Notes: a model not told the origin generated them from the letters alone. A DNA stretch of 40,101 bases from Clostridiales bacterium UBA1234 (GCA_002308995.1 DBWQ01000003.1:7468-47568); one strand, 5' to 3'. Positions 25,090 to 33,053 are shown, numbered from the stretch's first letter. Numbers and translations: made by a program.

Positions 25090-26367
25090 ATGAAAAAAGT
25101 AGCTTTTTATACATTAGGATGTAAAGTTAATCAATATGAAACCAATAAAATGATGAATTTGATGCAAGAAGCTGGGTATCAAGTGGTTGATTTTGAAGAA
25201 AAGGCAGATGTGTATATCATTAACACTTGTACGGTTACCAATATGAGTGATAGAAAATCGAGACAGATTTTTAGAAGAGCAAAAGAATTAAATCAAGATG
25301 CTAAAATCTGTGTGGTAGGATGTTATGCACAGGTGGCAAAAGAAGAACTAGAAAAAGAGGATGAAATTGATTTAATCCTGGGAACGAATGATAGAAAAAA
25401 CATTGTGGCATCGGTTGAAAAACTTTTTTTAGTGTCTTCCAAAGTGGAAGCCGTTACCGACATTATGAGCATCAGAGATTACGAGGAATGGGGTGGCGTT
25501 GCCTTTACTAGTAACGCACGTGCCGAAATTAAAATCCAAGATGGTTGTGATAGATACTGTAGTTATTGTTTGATTCCTTATGCCAGAGGCCCTGTGAGAA
25601 GTAGAAATTTAGAAGAAATATATGATGAAGCGGTCAAGATTGCCCGTAGTGGAATTCAAGAATTAGTTATTACGGGGATTCACATTGCTTCTTATGGAAA
25701 GGATTTAAGTCCTAAACTCACGTTAATGGATGTTTTAGAAAAAATACATACCATCGAAGGCATCAAGCGTATTCGAATGGGGTCGCTTGAACCTTTAATC
25801 ATTACCGAAGACTTTGTTCAAAGACTTAAAAAACTACCTAAGGTATGTAATCATTTTCATTTATCTCTTCAAAGTGGATGTGATGAAACGTTAAAAAGAA
25901 TGAATCGACGCTATACCACAAGTCAGTTTGAGGAAATTGTGAGTCTACTAAGAAATAATATTCCAGAAGTAGCATTAACTACAGATGTGATTGTAGGGTT
26001 TCCGGGAGAAACTAAAGAAGAGTTTATGCAAACAGTTTCTTTTTTACAAAATGTGAAGTTTTCTAAAATGCATGTGTTTAAATATTCTCCTCGTAAGGGA
26101 ACAAAAGCAGCAAGTTTTCCATGTCAAATTGATGGAATGACAAAAAATAAACGAAGCGATATTTTAATCAAAATGTCCAACGAGAACGAAAAAGCATTTG
26201 CAAGACAATATATGGGAAAAGAAATTGAGGTATTGTTTGAAAATGAAAAGGAAGGACATACCACCAATTATATTAAGGTGATATCGAAAACAAAAATCGA
26301 GAATGCACCGATCATGCTAAGAGTCATTCCTACTGAAGAAAAAAATCAAGAATTAATTGTAAAGTAA
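25090..26367 (+). CDS. mtaB: tRNA t6A37 methylthiotransferase MtaB
   Basis: Adds a methylthio group to N6-threonylcarbamoyladenosine at position 37 of ANN-decoding tRNAs, using two iron-sulfur clusters and SAM. The N-terminal domain begins FYTLGCKVNQYETNKM with cluster cysteines in TCTVTN and VVGCYAQ. The radical SAM triad is CDRYCSYC (Cys153, Cys157, Cys160), followed by PYARGPVRSR and the TRAM-like C-terminus. The 425-residue length and the GCKVNQYE start favour MtaB over MiaB or RimO. It ends at a long convergent terminator shared with cls. Confidence 0.95.
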   Translation: MKKVAFYTLGCKVNQYETNKMMNLMQEAGYQVVDFEEKADVYIINTCTVTNMSDRKSRQIFRRAKELNQDAKICVVGCYAQVAKEELEKEDEIDLILGTNDRKNIVASVEKLFLVSSKVEAVTDIMSIRDYEEWGGVAFTSNARAEIKIQDGCDRYCSYCLIPYARGPVRSRNLEEIYDEAVKIARSGIQELVITGIHIASYGKDLSPKLTLMDVLEKIHTIEGIKRIRMGSLEPLIITEDFVQRLKKLPKVCNHFHLSLQSGCDETLKRMNRRYTTSQFEEIVSLLRNNIPEVALTTDVIVGFPGETKEEFMQTVSFLQNVKFSKMHVFKYSPRKGTKAASFPCQIDGMTKNKRSDILIKMSNENEKAFARQYMGKEIEVLFENEKEGHTTNYIKVISKTKIENAPIMLRVIPTEEKNQELIVK

Positions 26368-26371
26368 AATA

Positions 26372-26462
26372 AAAAGGCTCAATAAGACTTTAAAAGTATA
26401 TCCTAGGCGCCATGAATTGGATTTGGCGCGAGAAGTGTTCTTAAAGTCTTATTGAGCCTTTT
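26372..26462 (+). terminator. Long branched bidirectional terminator between mtaB and cls
   Basis: A 22-bp perfect inverted repeat (26372-26393 with 26441-26462, core GGCTCAATAAGAC) encloses 47 nt. That interval itself contains a GCGCC/GGCGC hairpin (26407-26411 with 26425-26429). The arms begin with AAAA and end with TTTT, so either strand can be terminated. It separates convergent genes. Confidence 0.85.
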
Positions 26463-26465
26463 GTT

Positions 26466-27992
26466 TTAAAATAGTGGTGAGAATATTTTATATACTTCAC
26501 CTAAAAAACGTCTCCATGGGGTAAAATGCTTTTGCATATATTTTTCATTGACTTCTACACATTTAGGAAATAGTGTTTGAAAATCTTTTTTGATAGCATC
26601 AATACTAGTTGTTTTATAGAGTAATACACCACATTCATAATTATGATAAAAACTACGATAATCAAAATTAACAGTACCCACAGTACCAATTTTATCATCA
26701 ACTAATAATGTTTTTGAATGGACAAAACCAGGCATATACTCGTATAGTTTAATGCGATGAGGAATTAGTTCTTTGGCATAGCTTTCTGTTACGTAAAAAA
26801 TGTATTTTTTATCGCAAATATGTGGCACAACGATACGAACATCTACGCCACGGTTACTAGCAGCAAATAAAGCTTCTAAGAATTCTTGATCTAGGGCTAG
26901 GTAAGGAGTGGTTATATAGATATAGTTTTGTGCGGATTGAATCATGTTTAAATAAACATTGCGGGTAACAGGTGTTTCATTCATAGGGTCTCCACAGTAT
27001 GGTTGAACATATCCAGAAGATGGCTCGGAAAAGTGTTGAGGGATGTTTAAATAAATGGAACAATCCTCAGAAGAGTTTTTAAAATAGTGCCACGTTTCTA
27101 AAAACATGAGGGTAAAACTTTTGGTGGCATCTCCCACAATTTTAATCCCTGCATCCTTCCAGTGACCAAAACGCTTTTTTAAATTAATATATTCATCGGC
27201 AATATTGAGTCCACCAGTATAAGAGACTTTTCCATCTATCACCACAATTTTTTTATGGTCACGGTTATTATGAATGAGAGAAATGGTAGGAGAAATAGGA
27301 TTAAACACGACACAGTGAATTCCCATTTTTTCAAGTTTTTTATCATATTTATCGGGAAGTGTTTTAAATGATCCGATGTCATCATAAATGACACGTACTT
27401 CCACTCCTTCTTTGACTTTTTGTTTCAAAATGTCAAGCACAGATGCCCACAAAGCACCTTTCCCAATGATGAAGAACTCCAAAAAGATAAAGTGTTTTGC
27501 TTGCTTTAAATCTTGTAGAAGGGAATCAAAAAAAGGCTTTCCATCATCAAAAAATTCTGTATAGTTATCGGCATAGGCAGGAAGGTAAGTAGTATTAGCA
27601 ATATACTGAGATTGATGGTATATTTCTTTATTTTCTTGTAATAATTGCTTGCGAATTGCCTTGTTTTCAATGTATAAGCTTTCTAATGTGAAGGTTTGGT
27701 TTTTATAGTTTTTCACCAGCTTTTTACGCATTCTGTTTTCTAAAGAGAAATAGTATAAAAAAATACCAGAAATCGGGAAAACAATGAGTAGCATAATAAT
27801 GGGAATTTTGGTATTTGCTGGTAATTTGTTTCGAAAGGCTTTGACCGCAAAAACAATACTGATGAGCATAATCACAACGTTGAAAATGACATAGTATTCG
27901 GCGGCTTCTTTGATAAACCATACAATAATGGCAACTTGCAACAACAATAAAAATAACACGACAGACAAACGATTCAATAATATTTTGTGCAT
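26466..27992 (-). CDS. cls: Cardiolipin synthase
   Basis: Condenses two phosphatidylglycerol molecules to cardiolipin and glycerol at the membrane. The start at 27992 is set by an AAGGAGG SD; a longer frame to 28118 has none. The 508-residue protein has two N-terminal membrane helices plus a third hydrophobic segment (about residues 8-80). It then has two phospholipase-D motifs: HNRDHKKIVVIDG with GGLNIADEY, and HSKTLLVDDKIGTVGTVNFDYRS. Both HKD signatures are intact. Its promoter overlaps that of divergent argS. Confidence 0.95.
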   Translation of the reverse strand: MHKILLNRLSVVLFLLLLQVAIIVWFIKEAAEYYVIFNVVIMLISIVFAVKAFRNKLPANTKIPIIMLLIVFPISGIFLYYFSLENRMRKKLVKNYKNQTFTLESLYIENKAIRKQLLQENKEIYHQSQYIANTTYLPAYADNYTEFFDDGKPFFDSLLQDLKQAKHFIFLEFFIIGKGALWASVLDILKQKVKEGVEVRVIYDDIGSFKTLPDKYDKKLEKMGIHCVVFNPISPTISLIHNNRDHKKIVVIDGKVSYTGGLNIADEYINLKKRFGHWKDAGIKIVGDATKSFTLMFLETWHYFKNSSEDCSIYLNIPQHFSEPSSGYVQPYCGDPMNETPVTRNVYLNMIQSAQNYIYITTPYLALDQEFLEALFAASNRGVDVRIVVPHICDKKYIFYVTESYAKELIPHRIKLYEYMPGFVHSKTLLVDDKIGTVGTVNFDYRSFYHNYECGVLLYKTTSIDAIKKDFQTLFPKCVEVNEKYMQKHFTPWRRFLGEVYKIFSPLF

Positions 27993-28014
27993 ATTTTGCC
28001 TCCTTAACAAGTTT

Positions 28015-28043
28015 ATTCTACCATAATATGTATTTGCGTACAA
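28015..28043 (-). promoter_or_regulatory. Promoter of cls
   Basis: On the minus strand TTGTAC (28038-28043), 17 nt, TAGAAT (28015-28020). Its -35 box overlaps the -35 box of the argS promoter by two bases. Confidence 0.6.
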
Positions 28044-28062
28044 CCAATTATTGTGATATAAT
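28034..28062 (+). promoter_or_regulatory. Promoter of argS
   Basis: TTGCGT (28034-28039), 17 nt, perfect TATAAT (28057-28062), 31 nt before the ATG at 28093. It is divergent from, and overlapping with, the cls promoter. Confidence 0.7.
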
Positions 28063-28092
28063 GAAGGCAATTTGCAAAAAGGGGAGAAGAAG

Positions 28093-29787
28093 ATGGATTT
28101 TGAATATGAAATTGCCAAAAGACTTAGCCAAATTACGCATGTAGAAATAGAAGAATTAAAAAACTATATCGAAGTACCACCAGATACTACATTGGGGGAC
28201 TTTGCTTTTCCTTGTTTTAAGCTTGCCAAAACACTCAAAAAAGCGCCACCAGCAATTGCCGAAGAACTCAAAGCACAACTTACCACAGATGAAGTCATTA
28301 GCCAAATAAATGTGGTAGGTGGTTATTTAAATTTCTTTGTGAATAAAATTGCCTTTATTCAATCTGTGATGGAAGAGGCAATTCAAAAGGGAGAAGACTT
28401 TGGAAGAAGTAATATAGGAGAGGGAAAAACCGTCGTGATCGACTATTCTTCTCCCAATATTGCCAAACCATTCCATATCGGTCATTTACGTACAACAGTC
28501 ATTGGAGGCGCCTTATATAAAATTTACGAGTTTTTAGGGTACCACGTCGTTGGAATCAATCATCTTGGTGATTGGGGAATGGGCGTTAGCAAAACCATTG
28601 CTGGTTACGAGATGTGGAAGGATGAATATGATTTTTCAGTGGACCCTATTAAATCTATTTTAGCGATTTACGTTCGATTTAACCAACTAGAAAAAGAAGA
28701 TGAATCTATCAAAGAGCGTGCCAGAGATGCTTTTATTCGCTTAGAAAAAGGCGATGCAGAAACCGTAAAACTATGGAAATGGATTATAGAGATTAGTCTT
28801 CAAAATTATAAAAAAATCTATGATTTATTAGATAGCCATTTTGATTCGTGGAATGGTGAGGCATTCTATAACGATAAAATGGATCGTGTGGTAAAGGAAT
28901 TACAGGAAAAAAACTTGTTAGTAGATAGTGAAGGGGCAAAGGTAGTCATGATGCCAGATAACATGCCTCCATGCATTATTTTAACTTCGGCAGGAACCAC
29001 CATTTATGCAACAAGAGATTTGGCAGCACTTCTTTATCGAATTGACAATTATCATTTTGACAAAGCTTTATATGTAGTTGGTAGTGAACAATCACTTCAC
29101 TTTAAACAGGTATTCCAAACATTAGCACTGATGGGATATGAAGAGTATGCCAAACACTGCGAGCACATTCCATTTGGATTAATTTTGGATGAACACGGAG
29201 AAAAGATTGGTTCCCGTAAAGGTACCGCCATTACTCTAGAAGAAATTTTTGGTGAAGCCATCGAGAAGGCTCTCAAAATTATTGAAGAAAAAAATCCAAA
29301 CTTAGAAAACAAAGAAGAGGTTGCTAAAATAGTTGGTGTTGGAGCCATCATTTTCAATGATTTATCGAATAACCGTGTGAAAGATGAAATCTTTGACTGG
29401 AATCAAATCTTAAATTTTGCTGGTGAAACAGGTCCTTATTTGCAATACACGTATGTTAGAACTCAAAGCATTTTACGCAGTGCACCACAGATATCTAGTC
29501 AAATTGATTACGAAGCATTAAATGATCAAGAAGCGATTGATGTCATCAAAATGCTTTCTAATTTTACCAAAGTTATAGTCTCGGCAACAGAGAAAAATGA
29601 GCCATCATTTATTGCGAGATATTTAATTGATTTAGCACAAAGTTATAGTCGTTTCTATAACGAGCATCAAATTATGTGCGAGGATAAAACAATACAAAAT
29701 GCCCGTTTGATGCTTACCAAAGTAGTTGGAAGCACCTTAAAAACAGGGCTAGGGTTACTTGGCATGAAATGCCCACAAAAAATGTAG
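28093..29787 (+). CDS. argS: Arginyl-tRNA synthetase
   Basis: Charges tRNA-Arg with arginine (class I synthetase). The ATG at 28093 has SD AAAGGGGAG; a TTG at 28072 is rejected. The 564-residue protein has the N-terminal additional domain (about 1-100), the HIGH motif at 128-131 in AKPFHIGHLRTT, NHLGDWG, and a KMSKS-like loop reading GSRKGTAI (about 373-380). It has the DALR-type anticodon-binding domain with QYTYVRTQSIL and the usual arginyl end GMKCPQKM, where GMxxPxRM is common. No T-box was recognised upstream. Confidence 0.96.
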   Translation: MDFEYEIAKRLSQITHVEIEELKNYIEVPPDTTLGDFAFPCFKLAKTLKKAPPAIAEELKAQLTTDEVISQINVVGGYLNFFVNKIAFIQSVMEEAIQKGEDFGRSNIGEGKTVVIDYSSPNIAKPFHIGHLRTTVIGGALYKIYEFLGYHVVGINHLGDWGMGVSKTIAGYEMWKDEYDFSVDPIKSILAIYVRFNQLEKEDESIKERARDAFIRLEKGDAETVKLWKWIIEISLQNYKKIYDLLDSHFDSWNGEAFYNDKMDRVVKELQEKNLLVDSEGAKVVMMPDNMPPCIILTSAGTTIYATRDLAALLYRIDNYHFDKALYVVGSEQSLHFKQVFQTLALMGYEEYAKHCEHIPFGLILDEHGEKIGSRKGTAITLEEIFGEAIEKALKIIEEKNPNLENKEEVAKIVGVGAIIFNDLSNNRVKDEIFDWNQILNFAGETGPYLQYTYVRTQSILRSAPQISSQIDYEALNDQEAIDVIKMLSNFTKVIVSATEKNEPSFIARYLIDLAQSYSRFYNEHQIMCEDKTIQNARLMLTKVVGSTLKTGLGLLGMKCPQKM

Positions 29788-29792
29788 AAAAC

Positions 29793-29893
29793 AAACTTGT
29801 AAGAGATATTTCTTAAGTCTAGAGCTCAAGGGATGGATAGGAAACCATTTGCTCTAATAGACTTTGCTGGAGAAAGTCTATTACAAGTTTTTT
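29793..29893 (+). ncRNA. Structured RNA between argS and the sigma operon, ending in a terminator
   Basis: AAACTTGTAA (29793-29802) pairs perfectly with TTACAAGTTT (29881-29890), followed by a T-run. Inside, TAGACTTT (29858-29865) can pair with AAAGTCTA (29873-29880), or most of it (29858-29864) can instead pair with AAGTCTA (29815-29821), extended by GAGC/GCTC. The two inner helices exclude each other, as in attenuators and riboswitches. A small ATGG/CCAT hairpin lies at 29833-29848. It matches no known riboswitch class that I recognise. The minimal reading is an elaborate argS terminator. Confidence 0.45.
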
Positions 29894-29942
29894 ATTAAAA
29901 TAGATCTTTCAGGGGGGAGAATAAGGAGGCGTACGAAAAAAC

Positions 29943-30491
29943 ATGAAAGAAAACGCACAAAAAGAGGCAGCAAAGAAACTAGAAAGACTCTATCAAAAGT
30001 ACAAAAATTTGATGTATCACGAGGCATTTGCCATTTTGAAAGATCATGCACAAACTGAAGATGCCATTCAACAATCTTTTGTCAAGATTATTGCCAATAT
30101 TGACAAAGTGGATGAAAAAGACGAGCCTAAAACCAGAAACTATTTGGTGATTATTTGTCGTAACACAGCCATTGATATGTATAAAGGGCGACTGTATTTA
30201 GCAGGAGACGAAGCAAACTTAGATTATGAAAATGAAGAGGAACCAGTGGTAGATTACGTAGAACCTGCTCAAATCGTGATTGGAAAAGAAACGATAGCCA
30301 GAATTACCAAAGCCATAGGAGAACTACCAGAGATTTATCGCGACGTCATTTTACTGGAAAGCCTTCATAGTCATACCAAAGAAGAAATTGCCAAGATATT
30401 AAATGTGAGTTATGAAACGGTTAAGAAAAGAAGCCTGCGTGCGAGAAAGATGTTATTAGAAGCTTTAGAAAAGGAGGAGGATGCAAAATGA
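29943..30491 (+). CDS. ECF-type RNA polymerase sigma factor
   Basis: The 182-residue protein has sigma region 2 (about 15-80, with YHEAFAILKDHAQTEDAIQQSFVKI, the core-binding signature) and sigma region 4 (about 125-178, with LPEIYRDVILLES and a helix-turn-helix KEEIAKILNVSYETVKKRSLRARKML). The linker is acidic (NEEEPVVDYVEP). SD AAGGAGG lies 13 nt before the ATG, a long spacing. Its stop overlaps the next start (ATGA), the usual sigma/anti-sigma arrangement. A structured RNA precedes it, with no clear sigma-A promoter, so autoregulation is possible but not shown. Confidence 0.92.
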   Translation: MKENAQKEAAKKLERLYQKYKNLMYHEAFAILKDHAQTEDAIQQSFVKIIANIDKVDEKDEPKTRNYLVIICRNTAIDMYKGRLYLAGDEANLDYENEEEPVVDYVEPAQIVIGKETIARITKAIGELPEIYRDVILLESLHSHTKEEIAKILNVSYETVKKRSLRARKMLLEALEKEEDAK

Positions 30492-31183
30492 GTCAAGATT
30501 TTTTAGAAGAGTTATTAGAAAAAGCCATTCAGCAAGGCGCAAAAGAGTATGTGCAACAAGAAGAGATAGAGACTCAAGAAAATGCTCCCTTCTCGCAAAA
30601 GCATGAGGAAACGATGCAAAACATGTTTCGAAAGGTAGGAGAGCCAAAACTGACATGGTGCTTTGTCACCAGAAAGGTAGCCATTATTTTGCTAGCAAGC
30701 CTTGTTATCTTTGGCGGCATTGCCATTACCACCGATGCATTTAAGAAAAAGAACAATCATTTTGAGATAGAAAACCATGATTCAAACTACATGAACATTC
30801 AGTTTGGAGAAGAGAAAGAGTCCTCCAATCAATCAAACTCCTATATGACGGAGGAAGTAGCGTTTCTATATTTGCCAGAAGGGATGAAGCTGGTGAATGA
30901 AAAAGCCATGCTTCATTATCGATTCTTCAAATTTGAAGATGGTGATAAAAAGTTTTGGATTCGAGTGAATCACGAAACAGATTATGTGGCTAATACGGAT
31001 ATTGAAGACACTACTAGTAAAAAAATTATAGTAGATGAAATGGATATTTTTGTGAGAGAGAAGGAAAACATAATTAATTATTTTTGGAAAGATGAGGCGT
31101 ATTACTATGAAGTAGAATCGTCTTTGCCTCGAGAAGAAATGGTTAAAATCATCGATAATTTAAAAATTTTAAAAAAATTTTAA
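30488..31183 (+). CDS. Single-pass anti-sigma-like protein with DUF4367-type domain
   Basis: The 231-residue protein has a helical cytoplasmic N-terminus (residues 1-60), one membrane segment at about 60-82 (VAIILLASLVIFGGIAITT), and an extracytoplasmic domain. The end of that domain (YYYEVESSLPREEMVKIIDNLKIL) is like DUF4367 proteins encoded beside ECF sigma factors. It overlaps the sigma gene by four bases. The likely role is to hold the sigma at the membrane until an envelope signal is sensed. No zinc-binding HxxxCxxC anti-sigma motif is seen. Confidence 0.8.
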   Translation: MSQDFLEELLEKAIQQGAKEYVQQEEIETQENAPFSQKHEETMQNMFRKVGEPKLTWCFVTRKVAIILLASLVIFGGIAITTDAFKKKNNHFEIENHDSNYMNIQFGEEKESSNQSNSYMTEEVAFLYLPEGMKLVNEKAMLHYRFFKFEDGDKKFWIRVNHETDYVANTDIEDTTSKKIIVDEMDIFVREKENIINYFWKDEAYYYEVESSLPREEMVKIIDNLKILKKF

Positions 31184-31274
31184 AGATTTTGTCCCCAAAA
31201 CCCCTGTTTCTTAGTTATATATGTGTAAACTGCCTAAAGCGGTTTACCAATATACCAAAGAAAGAGGGGTTTTT

Positions 31275-31709
31275 ATGAAACACATGAGAAGTATTTGCGT
31301 ATTGCTAGTAGTAAGTGTGCTAATGCTTGCTGCCTCGGTAACACTTGCCAAAGAACCAGAAACAAGGGCAATCACTTGGACAGGGTTATGTACATGTGAT
31401 AATTCACTAGAAGTAGAGTCGGTTGGCGCTTTTAAAACCAAATTAAGTATTTATGCAGGTACCACTTGTCATTTTGACTATTATGCCAGTGTTGTGGTTT
31501 ATTTAGAAACCTTAGATGAGGATAACGACTGGGTTACGGTTACAGCATGGAGCGATTATGATTTCGAAGCGGCTGCGGTAAGCACTTCTTATAAAGTATC
31601 TGCCGGCACCTATCGTTTGTACTGCATCCATCGCTCCTATACCAACAATTCTTATACTTTCCCGGTTGATACCCACTACACAACGAGCACCGTCGTGGTG
31701 ACTCACTAA
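31275..31709 (+). CDS. Small secreted protein downstream of the sigma/anti-sigma pair, 144 aa
   Basis: The ATG at 31275 has SD AAAGAGGGG; an earlier frame start at 31221 is rejected. A signal peptide (MKHMRSICVLLVVSVLMLAASVTLA) is followed by a ~115-residue beta-sandwich-like domain with three cysteines (CTCDN, CHFDYY) and the pattern AGTYRLYCIHRSY. It resembles small secreted DUF6147-type proteins of Clostridia, a tentative assignment. It lies 91 nt after the anti-sigma gene, so it may be a target or the sensed partner of that system. It is followed by hairpins. Confidence 0.75.
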   Translation: MKHMRSICVLLVVSVLMLAASVTLAKEPETRAITWTGLCTCDNSLEVESVGAFKTKLSIYAGTTCHFDYYASVVVYLETLDEDNDWVTVTAWSDYDFEAAAVSTSYKVSAGTYRLYCIHRSYTNNSYTFPVDTHYTTSTVVVTH

Positions 31710-31721
31710 TTTTTGCTTACT

Positions 31722-31758
31722 ACATGATTCAAAATACCCCCTGGTTTTTGAATCATGT
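31722..31758 (+). terminator. Hairpin after the small secreted protein gene
   Basis: A 13-bp perfect stem ACATGATTCAAAA / TTTTGAATCATGT with an 11-nt loop. It is followed by TGGTATATAATT, not a T-run, so it is a weak terminator or mRNA 3'-end structure. Confidence 0.5.
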
Positions 31759-31774
31759 GGTATATAATTAAATA

Positions 31775-31841
31775 GCATACCATGGTTAGTTCCTATCCTT
31801 TTCGTTAAAAAAAACATCTAACTATGGTATGCGCTTTTTTT
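31775..31841 (+). terminator. Strong long-stem terminator, possible small RNA
   Basis: A 15-bp stem (31775-31789 with 31818-31832, core GCATACCAT/ATGGTATGC, one G-T pair) around a 28-nt loop ends in GCTTTTTTT. A perfect TATAAT sits at 31763-31768, just upstream, but no good -35 box is present at 17 nt. Confidence 0.7.
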
Positions 31842-32261
31842 CTTTCTAAAAATGAAAATGTAAAAACAGGAAATATTTGGAAAGAAAAAGAGAGTGATTT
31901 GCAAAGAAAGGAAAAAAATCCTTTCTTTTTTTATACCAAAAAAGCTTTTCATAAAGACAAAAAAGGTGTATATTTTACACATATTTTACATTTAATTAAA
32001 AACTTATTTACACGTTCCATGTAATATAAATGCGAGATGAGTAGTCTCTTTAAAATAATGATTTGGAATGTTACTGCGATAGTGCTTTTGACTGGATGAA
32101 ATCGGTTTTAAAAATTCTTCCTGCTCTAAGAGTTTTTGAAATAGTTTTTGTCTTTCAAGAAACTATCCGTAAGCAAAAGAGGATTATTTTAAAAATAGCG
32201 TCGCACATTATTTTTTTGATAGTTACTCTCAATGCTTATTTTGTAATAGGCCAAATTATTA
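31842..32261. other. Gene-poor interval with no supported gene
   Basis: Very AT-rich. It contains one clear hairpin (31903-31933) and two weak short reading frames (31824-32024 and 32063-32269) without ribosome sites. The second could encode a hydrophobic 68-residue peptide from a TTG, but nothing else supports it. No promoter with both boxes at good spacing was found here for the response regulator operon. Confidence 0.5.
31903..31933 (+). terminator. Small Rho-independent terminator in the gene-poor interval
   Basis: A 10-bp stem AAAGAAAGGA / TCCTTTCTTT with a 6-A loop is followed by TTTTT. It follows no recognised gene, so it may end a short untranslated transcript or read-through from upstream. 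Confidence 0.6.
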
Positions 32262-32305
32262 TTTTTTGAATGATTTCCTCTTTTTAGAGGAAATCATTCA
32301 AAAAA
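32262..32305. repeat. 20-bp perfect inverted repeat before the response regulator
   Basis: 32262-32281 pairs perfectly with 32286-32305 around a TTTT loop (core GAATGATTTCCTCT). The arms start with T's and end with A's, so on both strands the stem is followed by A's; it is not a Rho-independent terminator in either direction. It ends 12 nt before the GTG start, placing it in the leader or operator of the two-component operon. Confidence 0.75.
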
Positions 32306-32317
32306 ATAACGAAGGGT

Positions 32318-33025
32318 GTGATTTCCATTAGCAAGGTTTTAGTGGTAGATGATGATAAAAATATTTGTGAGCTTCTAAAACTCTATCTTGTCAAAGAGGG
32401 GTACCAAGTGGTATTTGCCTATGATGGCAGTGAAGCGGTTACCAAAGCTAAAGAAGAAGAGCCAAATATTATTATACTAGATGTCATGATGCCTATTATT
32501 AATGGTTGGGAAGCTTGCAAATTAATTCGACAATTTACGGATGTTCCTATTATTATGCTAACAGCACTAGATACGTTAGAGAACAAAGTGCAAGGCTTAA
32601 ATATAGGAGCAGATGATTATATTGTAAAACCATTTGAACCGGTGGAAGTCGTTGCTCGTATTAATGCACATCTTAGAAGAGAACAGAATAACAAAGGGGA
32701 ACAAGAAACCGCTAGCGAAAATAGTGAAGTCGTGGTAGATAATCTTTCTATCAATATGGAAACGTATGAGGTAAGACTCGATGGTAAGCTTGTTTCTGAT
32801 TTGAAACCAAAAGAAATTCAATTATTACATTTCTTTTTAACCAACAAAAATCAAGTGTTTTCCAGAGAACAATTATTAGATAAAGTATGGGGATACGAAT
32901 ACTTTGGTGGTACCAGAACGGTCGATGTTCATATCAAAAGTATTCGAGAAAAACTAAGTAGTAAAAATAACAAATGGGAAATTAAAACCATATGGAACGT
33001 AGGATATAAGTTTGAAGTGAAATAA
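32318..33025 (+). CDS. OmpR/PhoB-family response regulator
   Basis: Receiver domain (residues 5-120) with acidic pair VVDDD, phospho-acceptor Asp55 in LDVMMP, the switch Thr in MLTA, and Lys in IVKPF. The winged-helix DNA-binding domain covers residues 135-235 (KPKEIQLLHFFLTNKNQVFSREQLLDKVWGYEYFGGTRTVDVHI). The start is uncertain. The GTG at 32318 lies 1 nt after GAAGGG, too close. An ATT at 32327 would give the family-typical (M)SKVLVVDDD with a 10-nt spacing. The histidine kinase gene follows after 28 nt, so the two form a two-component system. Confidence 0.95.
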   Translation: MISISKVLVVDDDKNICELLKLYLVKEGYQVVFAYDGSEAVTKAKEEEPNIIILDVMMPIINGWEACKLIRQFTDVPIIMLTALDTLENKVQGLNIGADDYIVKPFEPVEVVARINAHLRREQNNKGEQETASENSEVVVDNLSINMETYEVRLDGKLVSDLKPKEIQLLHFFLTNKNQVFSREQLLDKVWGYEYFGGTRTVDVHIKSIREKLSSKNNKWEIKTIWNVGYKFEVK

Positions 33026-33053
33026 ACATTTGTAAGGTAAGGTAGAGGTAACG

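Noticed and set aside
31824..32024. 66-codon plus-strand frame in the gene-poor interval
   Set aside because: Starts inside a terminator stem, has no SD, is crossed by another terminator hairpin, and has Lys/Phe-rich composition expected of AT-rich non-coding DNA.
32063..32269. 68-codon hydrophobic frame starting at TTG
   Set aside because: No ribosome site or promoter; hydrophobicity alone is weak evidence in AT-rich sequence. Not excluded, but not supported.
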